Part shown: piece after piece, positions 31,506-39,447 of the stretch | How the letters are laid out: each line of letters opens with the position of its first letter | Numbering within the stretch: the first letter of the stretch is position 1 | The notes under the pieces: generated by a model | Databases searched by the model: none | What the model was told of the DNA's origin: nothing | The model's input: the letters and a program-made list of their open reading frames with translations, nothing else | NCBI RefSeq assembly: GCF_001982615.1 | Contig: NZ_MLCO01000188.1 | Span: forward strand, 1-44,997 | Length of the DNA stretch: 44,997 nucleotides | Direction: 5' to 3' | Source of the DNA: Teichococcus deserti | GTDB taxonomy: Bacteria > Pseudomonadota > Alphaproteobacteria > Acetobacterales > Acetobacteraceae | Translations under genes and position numbers: made by a program

Positions 31506-32474
31506 TCAGAAGTGGCTCCAGCCACCCGGCCCGGCCGGTCGCTCGACACCCGCCGCGTCCACCACCACGACCGCCGGCTCGCCCGCGGCGAAGCGGCCGA
31601 TGCGGGTGACCGCGACACCAGCCTCGAGGGCGCGCGCCTCGATGGCGGACCCGGCCTCCGGCGGCGCGGCGAACAGCAGCTCGTAATCGTCGCCGCCGGT
31701 GATCAGCTTCTGCCGGAGCGACACATCCGCCGCGACCAGCGCCGTGGCAGGGGCCGACAGCGGCACGGCCGCAGCCTCGATCCGCGCGGTGCAACCGCTA
31801 GCGCGGCAGAGATGGCCGAGGTCCTGCAGCAACCCGTCCGACACGTCCATCGCGGCGCGCGCCAGCCCGACCAGGCCGAGGCCCAGCGCCAGGCGCGGCT
31901 GCGGCAGCCGGTAGCGGTCGGCGAGATAGGCGTCCATCGGCAGCCGCCCCTGCAGCACGGCCAGGCCCAGATAGCCGTCGCCGATGCTGCCCGAGACCCA
32001 GATCTCGTCGCCCGGCCGGGCACCACCGCGCGTCAGCGCGGTGCCGGGGGCGACATGGCCCAGGATGGTCAGCGACAGGTGGATGGGGCCGGGCGTCGAG
32101 ACGGTGTCGCCGCCCAGCACGCCGAGGCCGAATTCCTGCTGGTCCAGCGCCAGGCCGGCGGCGAAGGCTGCAATCCAGGCGTCGGGGGTGCCGCGCGGCA
32201 GGCCGACGGTCAGGAGATAGGCAAGCGGGGTGGCGCCCATGGCGGCCAGGTCGGACAGGTTGCTGCGCAGCAGCTTGCGCCCGATGGTCTCGGCCGGGTC
32301 GTCCAGCAGGAAATGCACGCCCGCGACCATGGCGTCGGCCGCGAGGACCAGCTCACGCCCTGGGGGCGGCGTCAGCACCGCGGCGTCGTCAGTCAGCCCG
32401 AGGGAGCCTGGGGCGGCGAGTGGCGCGAAATGTCGTGCGATGAGGGAGAATTCGGCAGGAAGCGTCATGGCCAT
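31506..32474 (-). CDS. thiL: Thiamine-monophosphate kinase
   Basis: The 322-aa enzyme phosphorylates thiamine monophosphate to the active pyrophosphate cofactor. The PurM/ThiL fold is seen in LTDDAAVLTPPPGRELVLAADAMVAGVHFL (metal-binding aspartates), LRSNLSDLAAMGATPLAYLL, LGGDTVSTPGPIHLS, and AAMDVSDGLLQDLGHLC, and ends with GDDYELLFAAPPE. Length is normal. Two possible ATGs lie at 32474 and 32468; AAGGA precedes both. It follows nusB on the same strand, as in most alphaproteobacteria, but a repeat element with terminator character separates them. Confidence 0.95.
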   Translation of the reverse strand: MAMTLPAEFSLIARHFAPLAAPGSLGLTDDAAVLTPPPGRELVLAADAMVAGVHFLLDDPAETIGRKLLRSNLSDLAAMGATPLAYLLTVGLPRGTPDAWIAAFAAGLALDQQEFGLGVLGGDTVSTPGPIHLSLTILGHVAPGTALTRGGARPGDEIWVSGSIGDGYLGLAVLQGRLPMDAYLADRYRLPQPRLALGLGLVGLARAAMDVSDGLLQDLGHLCRASGCTARIEAAAVPLSAPATALVAADVSLRQKLITGGDDYELLFAAPPEAGSAIEARALEAGVAVTRIGRFAAGEPAVVVVDAAGVERPAGPGGWSHF

Positions 32475-32490
32475 CGCTTCCTTGCCCTTT

Positions 32491-32541
32491 CTGACAGAAA
32501 AAAGAAGGGGGTCTGGGGGAATTCATTCCCCCAGCCTTGCT
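32491..32541 (-). terminator. 3' repeat/terminator element, copy C (nusB-thiL gap)
   Basis: Minus strand from the nusB stop: GCAAGG, the 10-bp-arm hairpin CTGGGGGAAT..ATTCCCCCAG (32513-32534), then ACCCCCTTCTTTTTTCTGTCAG. This is the cleanest copy. It lies inside an otherwise continuous gene row, so thiL needs its own promoter or read-through. Confidence 0.75.
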
Positions 32542-33057
32542 TTACTTCTGGAACTCCGGCGCCCGCAGCGACCGCGCCATGGCGTCGAGCACGCCGTTGG
32601 CGAAGCGCGGCTCTTCCCCGGAGAAGAAGCCGTGGGCGATGTCCATGTATTCGTTGATGACGACGCGGGCCGGCGGCTCGCTGCCGGCGGACAGCTCATA
32701 AGCCGCAGCCCGCAGCAGCGCGCGCAGCACCGGGTCGAGCCGCGCCACCGTCCATTCGCCCTGCAGGTGGCCCTGCAGGATGGCGTCCAGGCTGTCGCCC
32801 TGGGTGGCCACGCCGCGGACGACCTTGGTGAAGAGCGGCACGTCGGCCTGGGGGACGCGGCCATCCTCGAAGCCGCCGGCATCGGGGCCGATGCGGTAGC
32901 GGATGAACTGGTCCAGCACGGTCTCGGCGGCCTCGCCGTTGATGTCGGACTGGAACAGCGCCTGGATGGCGGCGACGCGCGACCCGGTGCGCGGCCGGCC
33001 GGCCATGTTCTGCTTGGGGGCGGGCTTCTTCGGCGCGCCCTTCGGAGTGTCGCTCAT
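32542..33057 (-). CDS. nusB: Transcription antitermination factor NusB
   Basis: The 171-aa RNA-binding protein joins NusE (S10) in rRNA antitermination complexes. The all-helical core begins at RTGSRVAAIQALFQSDINGE, continues with FTKVVRGVATQGDSLDAILQGHL, LDPVLRALLRAAAYEL, and the diagnostic PARVVINEYMDIAHGFFSGEEPRFANGVLDAMA. A 22-residue basic, Pro/Lys-rich N-terminal extension precedes it. Its ATG overlaps the ribH stop (ATGA). The ribH-nusB pairing is classical. Confidence 0.96.
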   Translation of the reverse strand: MSDTPKGAPKKPAPKQNMAGRPRTGSRVAAIQALFQSDINGEAAETVLDQFIRYRIGPDAGGFEDGRVPQADVPLFTKVVRGVATQGDSLDAILQGHLQGEWTVARLDPVLRALLRAAAYELSAGSEPPARVVINEYMDIAHGFFSGEEPRFANGVLDAMARSLRAPEFQK

Positions 33058-33551
33058 GCCAGGCCCCAGCGGCGCGCGAGGATGATCTGCTGCAGCACGG
33101 CCTGCACCGCCTCGCCGCCCTTGTTGTGGTGGTCGTCGGCGCTGCGCGCCTCGGCCTGGGCCAGGTTCTCGACGGTCAGCAGGCCGAAGCCCAGCGGCAC
33201 GCCGGTCTCGCTGCTGATGTCCATGACGCCCTGGCAGACGGCGTCGCAGATGAACTGGTAGTGGTCGGTCTCGCCCTTCACCACGCAGCCGAGAAGGAGA
33301 AAACCGTCCCAGGTGATGGTGCCGGCCTCGGCCGAGCGGCGGATCGCCATGCGCAGGGCGGCCGGCAGCTCATAGGCGCCGGCGACGTCGACGACGTCCA
33401 TGCTGGCGCCGATCTGGGTCAGGATCTTCTCGGCGCCGCGGCGCATGCCGCCCACGACCGCCTCGTAATAGGGGGCCTGGATCAGCAGGATGCGCGGCGG
33501 GCGGCCGGGGATGGTGGGGATCGCGCGTTCCGGCGCGTCGGCGGTGCTCAT
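33054..33551 (-). CDS. ribH: 6,7-dimethyl-8-ribityllumazine synthase
   Basis: The 165-aa enzyme condenses the ribityl-pyrimidine with dihydroxybutanone phosphate to lumazine, the penultimate step of riboflavin synthesis. Motifs: ILLIQAPYYEAVVGGM, VDVAGAYELPAALRMAI, GCVVKGETDHYQFICDAV (catalytic His) and FGLLTVENLAQAEARS with HHNKGGEA. The first 20 residues are a non-conserved lead. Its ATG overlaps the ribB(X) stop, and its own stop overlaps nusB. Confidence 0.96.
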   Translation of the reverse strand: MSTADAPERAIPTIPGRPPRILLIQAPYYEAVVGGMRRGAEKILTQIGASMDVVDVAGAYELPAALRMAIRRSAEAGTITWDGFLLLGCVVKGETDHYQFICDAVCQGVMDISSETGVPLGFGLLTVENLAQAEARSADDHHNKGGEAVQAVLQQIILARRWGLA

Positions 33552-34672
33552 GCGGCGCCTTCCTCGATGGGGCGGGTCTCGGCCACGGTCAGCCCGTAGC
33601 CTTCCAGCCCGACAATGGCCTTGGGGTGGTTGGTCAGCAGCAGCATCTCGCGCACGCCGAGATCGGCCAGGATCTGCGCGCCGATGCCGTAGTCGCGCAG
33701 CTCCGCGCCCGGGCCGCGGGCCCGGCTGGCGCGCAGCCGCTCGGAGAGCGAGGTGGCCTTGACGTCGCGGATCAGCACGACGACGCCGCGGCCGAGGTCG
33801 TTGATCGCGTTCATGGCGCGGTGCAGCTCGCTGGAGCCGCTGGTGCCGACGATGTCGGTGAACAGGTTCACCGCATGCATGCGCACCGGCACGGGGCCGG
33901 GGCGGGCCAGGTCGCCCTTCACCAGCGCGACATGCTCGCCGTATTCGAGGGTGTTGGCATAGACGACGACGCGCCATTCGCCGCCCGGCAGGTCGCCCAG
34001 GCGCGAATCCTCGACGCGCTTGACCAGCCGCTCGGTGCGGCGGCGGTGGCCGATCAGGTCGGCGATGGTGCCGAGCTTCAGGCCGTGATGCTGGGCGAAG
34101 GCGACCAGGTCCGGCATGCGGGCCATGGTGCCGTCGTCGTTCATGATCTCGCAGATCACGCCGGCGGGGTTCAGCCCGGCCAGGCGCGAGAAGTCGACGG
34201 CGGCCTCGGTATGGCCGGCGCGGACCAGGGTGCCGCCCTCGCGCGCCACCAGCGGGAAGACATGGCCCGGGGTGACGATGTCGTCGCGGCGGCTTTCCGG
34301 GTTGATGGCGACGGCGACGGTGCGGGCGCGGTCGGCGGCGGAGATGCCGGTGGTCACCCCCTCCCGCGCCTCGATCGAGACGGTGAAGGCGGTCTGGTGC
34401 CGGGTGCCGTTGCTCTGCGCCATCAGTGGCAGGCCCAGCTGCTCGACACGCGGGCGGGCCATGGCCAGGCAGATCAGGCCGCGCGCGTGGCGGGCCATGA
34501 AGTTGATGGCGTCGGGCGTCGCGAACTGCGCCGGGATGACCAGGTCGCCCTCGTTCTCGCGGTCCTCGTCATCGACCAGGATGAACATGCGGCCGCGGCG
34601 GGCTTCTTCCAGCAGCTCCTCGGTGGGGCTGATGAAGTCGGCGAAGGAGGTCTGCTGCGTCTGGATGGTCAT
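33548..34672 (-). CDS. ribB: RibB fused to a degenerate GTP cyclohydrolase II domain (RibBX type)
   Basis: The 374-aa protein has an N-terminal 3,4-dihydroxy-2-butanone-4-phosphate synthase (about 12-210) with intact motifs LVDDEDRENEGDL, GLICLAMAR, TGISAADRARTV, TPGHVFPLVAREGG and RAGHTEAAVDFSRLAG. The C-terminal half aligns with GTP cyclohydrolase II. There the zinc-binding region that should read like SECLTGDVFGSLRCDC is instead NLFTDIVGTSGSSELH, with no cysteine. GTP cyclohydrolase activity is therefore not expected, as in the RibBX variant known from Proteobacteria. The ATG at 34672 overlaps the ribE stop. A functional ribA should exist elsewhere. Confidence 0.93.
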   Translation of the reverse strand: MTIQTQQTSFADFISPTEELLEEARRGRMFILVDDEDRENEGDLVIPAQFATPDAINFMARHARGLICLAMARPRVEQLGLPLMAQSNGTRHQTAFTVSIEAREGVTTGISAADRARTVAVAINPESRRDDIVTPGHVFPLVAREGGTLVRAGHTEAAVDFSRLAGLNPAGVICEIMNDDGTMARMPDLVAFAQHHGLKLGTIADLIGHRRRTERLVKRVEDSRLGDLPGGEWRVVVYANTLEYGEHVALVKGDLARPGPVPVRMHAVNLFTDIVGTSGSSELHRAMNAINDLGRGVVVLIRDVKATSLSERLRASRARGPGAELRDYGIGAQILADLGVREMLLLTNHPKAIVGLEGYGLTVAETRPIEEGAA

Positions 34673-35271
34673 GCCTGGAACTCCCGCAGCCGGGCGACGT
34701 AGCGCGCCAGCATGTCGATCTCGATATTCACCCGGTGGCCGGGGGCCAGCGCGCCGAGGGTGGTCACCGCGGCGGTATGGGGGATCAGGTTGACGCCGAA
34801 ATCCAGCCCTTCGACCTCGTTCACCGTCAGCGAGACGCCTTCGATGGTCACCGACCCCTTCTGCGCGACAAACCGCGCGAGCTCGGTCGGCAAGCGGAAG
34901 CGGCAGCGAAGCGAGCCGTTCTCGTGGGTGATCGACAGCACCTCCGCGACGCCGTCGACATGGCCGGAGACGACATGGCCGCCCATCTCGTCGCCCATCT
35001 TCAGCGCGCGCTCGAGGTTGATGGCGCTGCCCTGGCGCCACTGGTCGAGCGTGGTCTTGCTCAGCGTCTCGGCCGAGACCTCGACGGTGAAGCGGTTCTC
35101 CTCCAGCGTGACCACGGTCAGGCAGCAGCCGGAACAGGCGATGGAGGCGCCGATCTCGGCCCCGTGCAGCCAGCCCTGGGGGGTGGCCAGCGCCAGGCGC
35201 ATGTCATGGCCCTCGCCGATCGGTTCGATCGCGGCGACGGTGCCGGTGGCGGTGATGATCCCGGTGAACAT
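34669..35271 (-). CDS. ribE: Riboflavin synthase alpha subunit
   Basis: The 200-aa trimeric enzyme dismutates two lumazine molecules to riboflavin. It has two lumazine-binding barrel repeats: MFTGIITATGTVAAIE with IGASIACSGCCLTVV in the first (about 1-97), and GGHVVSGHVDGVAEV with GSVTIEGVSLTVNEVEG in the second (about 98-190). SAETLSKTTL links them. The motif ACSGCCLTV replaces the common AVNGVCLTV and adds a cysteine. It is 1 bp after ribD, and its stop overlaps ribB(X). Confidence 0.95.
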   Translation of the reverse strand: MFTGIITATGTVAAIEPIGEGHDMRLALATPQGWLHGAEIGASIACSGCCLTVVTLEENRFTVEVSAETLSKTTLDQWRQGSAINLERALKMGDEMGGHVVSGHVDGVAEVLSITHENGSLRCRFRLPTELARFVAQKGSVTIEGVSLTVNEVEGLDFGVNLIPHTAAVTTLGALAPGHRVNIEIDMLARYVARLREFQA

Positions 35272-35272
35272 G

Positions 35273-36400
35273 TCAGGCAGCCTCGAATTCGCTGAGCAGG
35301 TCGGGGCCCGGCTGCGCCAGGCTGGTGCGGCGATATCTGGGCATGGCGGACAAAAGCTCCAGCGGCAAGGCGTCCAGCGCCGGCCGGCCGTCGCCGCCGA
35401 TCACGGCGGGGGCGTGGAACCAGGCCAGCCGGTCGACCAGCCCTTCGCCGCGCAGCAGCGCGGCGGCCAGGCCCGCCCCGCCCTCGGCCAGGATCCGGGT
35501 CAGGCCGCGGGCGGCCAGCGCGCGCAGCAGGGCGCCGGCGTCGAGCCCCTGGCCAGAGGCGTCGGGCGCGACCTCGAAGACGGTGGCGCCGGCATCCTGC
35601 AGGGCGGCCAGGGCTTCCGGCGGATGGCCGGGGCGGGTCGCGATCCAGACCGGCCCCTGCCCTTCCCTGAGCATCCGGGCAGTGGCCGGCATGCGCAGCC
35701 GGGCATCGGCGACGACGCGCACCGTGGGGATGCGGGCGAAGCCGGGAATGCGGCAGGACAGCTCGGGATCGTCGGCCAGCACCGTGCCGCTGCCGACCAG
35801 CACCGCGTCATGCCGGCCGCGCAGCGCATGCGCCGCATGGCGGGCGGCAGGGCCGGTGATCCACTGGCTCTCGCCCGTCCGGGTGGCGATGCGGCCATCC
35901 AGCGTCGAGGCCAGCTTCAGCGTGACCAGCGGCAGGTTCCGTGTCGCCACCTTGACGAAGCCGGCATTGATCGCGCGCGCCTCGGCCTCCAGCAGGCCGA
36001 CGGTGACCTCGATTCCGGCGGCGCGCAGCTTCTCGATGCCGCCGCCATCGACCCGGGGGTCGGGGTCGCGCATAGCCACCACCACCCGGGTCACCCCGGC
36101 GGCGATCAGCGCATCGGTGCAGGGCGGCGTGCGGCCCCAATGACAGCAGGGCTCGAGGGTGACATAGGCGGTGGCGCCGCGAGCGGCATGGCCGGCGCGC
36201 TTCAGCGCCTCGGTCTCGGCATGCGGGCGGCCGCCGGGGGCGGTCCAGCCGCGGCCGACCACGGCGCCGTCGCGGGTGATGACGCAGCCGACCGAAGGGT
36301 TCGGCCAGGTGTTGCCCAGGCCCCGCGCGGCCAGCGCCAGGGCGGCGCGCATCAGCGCCGCGTCCTGGAGCGGGTCGTGGGTTCCGGGCGCCGCCGTCAT
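35273..36400 (-). CDS. ribD: Bifunctional pyrimidine deaminase/reductase RibD
   Basis: The 375-aa enzyme carries out the second and third steps of riboflavin synthesis. The N-terminal deaminase (about 10-150) has the zinc motifs GRPHAETEAL and TLEPCCHWGRTPPCTDALI. The C-terminal NADPH reductase (about 155-370) shows PLVTLKLASTLDGRIATRTGESQWITG and EGGAGLAAALL. Both halves look intact. Its ATG overlaps the stop of a GNAT gene, so the riboflavin genes are coupled to nrdR transcription. I saw no FMN riboswitch upstream. Confidence 0.95.
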   Translation of the reverse strand: MTAAPGTHDPLQDAALMRAALALAARGLGNTWPNPSVGCVITRDGAVVGRGWTAPGGRPHAETEALKRAGHAARGATAYVTLEPCCHWGRTPPCTDALIAAGVTRVVVAMRDPDPRVDGGGIEKLRAAGIEVTVGLLEAEARAINAGFVKVATRNLPLVTLKLASTLDGRIATRTGESQWITGPAARHAAHALRGRHDAVLVGSGTVLADDPELSCRIPGFARIPTVRVVADARLRMPATARMLREGQGPVWIATRPGHPPEALAALQDAGATVFEVAPDASGQGLDAGALLRALAARGLTRILAEGGAGLAAALLRGEGLVDRLAWFHAPAVIGGDGRPALDALPLELLSAMPRYRRTSLAQPGPDLLSEFEAA

Positions 36401-37002
36401 GCCGCGTCGAGGATCGGATGCGCCAGCAGCGGCTTGGCCAGCACGCTGTGCGGCAGGGTGACCTGCAGCACCGGCTCGGTGCGGCGGCCGGCGGCCTGCA
36501 TGGCATAGCCGCGGCGGCGGAACAGGCCGAGCGCGCGCAGATGCCCGCTGGGCACGCGGACGCGCAGCGAGCCCGCCCCGGCGGCCGTCATCCGGGTCTC
36601 CAACTCCCGCAGCAGCGCAGAACCGACGCCCTGGCCGGCGGCGCCCGGGAAGACCCAGAGGCCGGTCAGGCGGGCGGCGTCGCCGGGTGCGGCGGGGGGC
36701 GGCTCGGCCAGGATGCAGCCCAGGGCGCGGCCGTCGCGCTCGGCCAGCAGCAGGGTGGCGCCCTGCCCTTCCGCCTCGGCGAAGAGGGCGGCGAAGCGGG
36801 CCGGGTCGGCGGCGCGGCGCAGCCCGGCCGGCAGCAGCGCGGCCGCGCCCTGGGCGAAGGCGGCGGCCGACAGCTCGGCCAGGGCCGGGCGGTCGGCGAA
36901 GCCCGCGACACGGATGACGAGACCGGCCTCGGCCCGGACCGAGGCGAGCGCCACGGCAGAAACCCCGGCGGAGAGCGCCGCCGGATGGGAAAGCTTGACC
37001 AC
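36397..37002 (-). CDS. GNAT-family N-acetyltransferase inserted between nrdR and ribD
   Basis: The product (about 201 aa) has a GNAT domain (about 25-170). The acetyl-CoA loop is WVFPGAAGQGVGSALLRELETRM, a Q/RxxGxG/A-type motif, preceded by RALGCILAEPP and followed by LRALGLFRRRGYAMQAAGRRTEPVLQVTL. The substrate is unknown. I propose the GTG at 37002, 7 bp after the nrdR stop; the longer frame reading into nrdR is a shadow. Internal GTGs about 15 codons later are alternatives. The gene overlaps ribD by ATGA. Its place in the conserved nrdR-ribD junction is unusual. Confidence 0.8.
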   Translation of the reverse strand: MVKLSHPAALSAGVSAVALASVRAEAGLVIRVAGFADRPALAELSAAAFAQGAAALLPAGLRRAADPARFAALFAEAEGQGATLLLAERDGRALGCILAEPPPAAPGDAARLTGLWVFPGAAGQGVGSALLRELETRMTAAGAGSLRVRVPSGHLRALGLFRRRGYAMQAAGRRTEPVLQVTLPHSVLAKPLLAHPILDAA

Positions 37003-37009
37003 GCTGAGC

Positions 37010-37480
37010 TCAGCCTTTGTCCTGGTCGTTGCCGAAATCGAGGGAGCCCAGGAAAGCCTTGAAATCACTGGCTTCACCGAAGTTCCGATAGACCGAGGCG
37101 AAGCGCACATAGGCCACCTGGTCCAGTTCCTTCAAGGTATCCATCACCATCTCGCCGATGGTGCGGCTGGTGATCTCGCTCTCGCCCTCGGCTTCCAGGC
37201 GGCGCTGGATGCCGGTGACGATGCGCTCCACCCGGTCCTCGTCGACGGGGCGCTTGCGCAGCGCGATGCGGATCGAGCGGGACAGCTTGTCGCGGTCGAA
37301 GGGCACCCGGCGCTGGTCGGACTTGACCACCGTCAGCTCGCGCAGGGTGACCCGCTCGAAGGTGGTGAAGCGCGCGCCGCAGGAGGGGCAGGACCGCCGG
37401 CGGCGGATCGCCGCCCCGTCATCGGCGGGGCGGCTGTCCTTCACCTGGGTGTCCTCGCTGCCGCAGAAGGGACAGCGCAT
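37010..37480 (-). CDS. nrdR: Transcriptional repressor NrdR
   Basis: The 156-aa regulator represses ribonucleotide reductase genes according to ATP/dATP levels. It has an N-terminal zinc ribbon ([17 protein letters not shown] with SCPSCGARF) and an ATP-cone domain (about 48-138; [41 protein letters not shown]). The ATG at 37480 gives the invariant MRCPFC start. It lies 25 bp after glyA. No NrdR box was identified inside this window. Confidence 0.97.
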   Translation of the reverse strand: MRCPFCGSEDTQVKDSRPADDGAAIRRRRSCPSCGARFTTFERVTLRELTVVKSDQRRVPFDRDKLSRSIRIALRKRPVDEDRVERIVTGIQRRLEAEGESEITSRTIGEMVMDTLKELDQVAYVRFASVYRNFGEASDFKAFLGSLDFGNDQDKG

Positions 37481-37505
37481 CCGGGGCTTCCCCGACCTGG
37501 CCCGT

Positions 37506-38810
37506 TCAGGCCCGGTAGACGGGGAAGCGGTCGCAGAGGGCATGCACCTCGGCGGCCACCTCGGCCTCCACGGCGGCATTGCCCTCGGGGTCGTTGGCGC
37601 GCGACAGGCCGAGCAGGACGCGGCCGATCATCCGGCCGATCTGGCCGAATTCTTCCTCGCCGAGGCCGCGGGTGGTGCCCGCCGGCGTGCCGAGCCGGAT
37701 GCCCGAGGTGACGAAGGGCTTGGCCGGGTCGAAGGGGATGGCGTTCTTGTTGCAGGTCAGGTGGGCCCGGCCCAGCGCCGCCTCGGCCGCCTTGCCGGTC
37801 AGGTTCAGCGGGCGCAGGTCGACCAGCATCAGGTGGTTGTCGGTGCCGCCGGTGACGATGCCCGCACCTTGGGCGATCAGCTCCTCGGCGAGCGCCTTGG
37901 CATTGGCCACGACCTGGTGGGCATAGGCGCGGAAGTCGGGGCGCAGCGCCTCGCCGAAGGCGACGGCCTTGGCGGCGATGACATGCTCCAGCGGACCGCC
38001 CTGCAGGCCGGGGAAGACCGCCGAGTTGATCTTCTTGGCCAGCGCCTCGTCGTTGGTGAGGATCATGCCGCCGCGGGGGCCGCGCAGCGTCTTGTGCGTG
38101 GTCGTGGTGGTGACGTGGGCGTGCGGGACGGGGCTCTCATGCGCGCCGCCCGCCACCAGGCCGGCGAAATGCGCCATGTCGACCATGAAGAAGGCGCCGA
38201 CCTCGTCCGCGATGGCGCGGAAGCGGGCAAAGTCCCAGGCGCGCGAGTAGGCAGAACCGCCGGCGACGATGACCTTGGGGCGGCTCTCGCGGGCGATGCG
38301 GGCCACTTCCTCCATGTCGATCACGCCGGTCTCGCGATCGACCGTGTAGGGGGCGACCTTGAACCACTTGCCCGACTGGTTGGCGGGCGAGCCATGCGTC
38401 AGGTGGCCGCCGGCGGCCAGGTCCAGGCCCATGAAGGTGTCGCCCGGCTGCATCAGCGCGAAGAACACCGCCTGGTTGGCCTGGGCGCCGGAATGCGGCT
38501 GCACATTGGCATAGGCCGCGCCGAACAGCGCCTTGGCGCGCTCGATGGCCAGCGTCTCGATCTCGTCGACGAACTCGCAGCCGCCGTAGTAGCGCTTGCC
38601 CGGCAGCCCCTCGGCATACTTGTTGGTCAGGATGGACCCTTGGGCCTCCAGCACCGCGCGGGAGACGATGTTCTCCGAGGCGATCAGCTCGATGCCGTCC
38701 TGCTGGCGGACCAGCTCCTGGCCGATCAGCTTCGCGATGTCGGCATCGGCCTCGTCCAGGGGGGCCGAGAAGAAACGGGTGGCGAGTTGCGCGGGGGACA
38801 GCTCGTTCAT
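37506..38810 (-). CDS. glyA: Serine hydroxymethyltransferase
   Basis: The 434-aa PLP enzyme interconverts serine and glycine and charges tetrahydrofolate with one-carbon units. Motifs: [66 protein letters not shown], and [19 protein letters not shown], where the lysine holds PLP. The end [14 protein letters not shown] is typical. Length is normal. It follows rpiB by 4 bp and precedes nrdR, the common alphaproteobacterial order. Confidence 0.97.
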   Translation of the reverse strand: MNELSPAQLATRFFSAPLDEADADIAKLIGQELVRQQDGIELIASENIVSRAVLEAQGSILTNKYAEGLPGKRYYGGCEFVDEIETLAIERAKALFGAAYANVQPHSGAQANQAVFFALMQPGDTFMGLDLAAGGHLTHGSPANQSGKWFKVAPYTVDRETGVIDMEEVARIARESRPKVIVAGGSAYSRAWDFARFRAIADEVGAFFMVDMAHFAGLVAGGAHESPVPHAHVTTTTTHKTLRGPRGGMILTNDEALAKKINSAVFPGLQGGPLEHVIAAKAVAFGEALRPDFRAYAHQVVANAKALAEELIAQGAGIVTGGTDNHLMLVDLRPLNLTGKAAEAALGRAHLTCNKNAIPFDPAKPFVTSGIRLGTPAGTTRGLGEEEFGQIGRMIGRVLLGLSRANDPEGNAAVEAEVAAEVHALCDRFPVYRA

Positions 38811-38814
38811 CGGA

Positions 38815-39291
38815 TCAGACCTCCTGGGGCCGGGCGCCGGCCAGGGCGGGCGGCGTCATCTTGGCGATGCGGCGATCGTGCCGGCCGCCTTCATAAGGGG
38901 TCGCGAGGAAGGTGGACAGCGCGTCCAGCACGACCTCGGCGCCGATGGTGCGCGCGCCGAAGCAGGCGATGTTGGCGTCGTTGTGCGCGCGGGTCAGCCG
39001 GGCCTCGGTGGTGTTGTGGACCACCACGGCGCGGACCGCCGGATGCCGGTTGGCGGTGATCGCCATGCCGATGCCGCTGCCGCAGACCAGCACGCCGAAG
39101 CGGGCCTGGCCGGTGGTCACCGCCTCGGCCACCGGATGGGCGAAGTCGGCATAGTCGCAGCTGTCGCCGGCATGGGTGCCGAAATCGACGACGGGATGCC
39201 CGGCCGCCTCGAGCGCGGCGCGCAGGCTGTCCTTGAGGGCGACGCCGGCATGGTCGGCGCCGAGGGCGATGGGGGTTTCGGCCGGGTTCAT
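38815..39291 (-). CDS. rpiB: Ribose-5-phosphate isomerase B
   Basis: The 158-aa enzyme of the RpiB/LacAB family interconverts ribose- and ribulose-5-phosphate. Motifs: [60 protein letters not shown] (catalytic Cys) and [17 protein letters not shown]. The product feeds riboflavin synthesis through ribulose-5-phosphate, which fits its place at the head of the glyA-nrdR-rib row. The 156-bp region before it (39292-39447) holds its upstream region; I see no RNA gene there. Confidence 0.96.
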   Translation of the reverse strand: MNPAETPIALGADHAGVALKDSLRAALEAAGHPVVDFGTHAGDSCDYADFAHPVAEAVTTGQARFGVLVCGSGIGMAITANRHPAVRAVVVHNTTEARLTRAHNDANIACFGARTIGAEVVLDALSTFLATPYEGGRHDRRIAKMTPPALAGARPQEV

Positions 39292-39447
39292 GGCGCCCCC
39301 GTTACCACGCCTTGTTGATCGGTGGAACTCGGACCCCCACGGCTTGGGCGCAACCCGGGCCCGCGAGGGCGGAATGGTTGCCGGTCAGGGCATTGAACTG
39401 AGCGTGACCTCGGCCACAGGTCGCGGCAGTCCGGCCGACGCCCGGCT

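Noticed and set aside
36401-37009. FMN riboswitch upstream of the rib genes
   Set aside because: ribD overlaps the upstream GNAT gene and there is no leader space. No conserved FMN aptamer segments were seen here or near ribE or ribH.
39292-39447. Possible RNA gene upstream of rpiB
   Set aside because: I looked for tRNA-like T-loop (GTTCRANNC) and acceptor pairing on both strands and found no consistent cloverleaf. It is probably only the rpiB upstream region.
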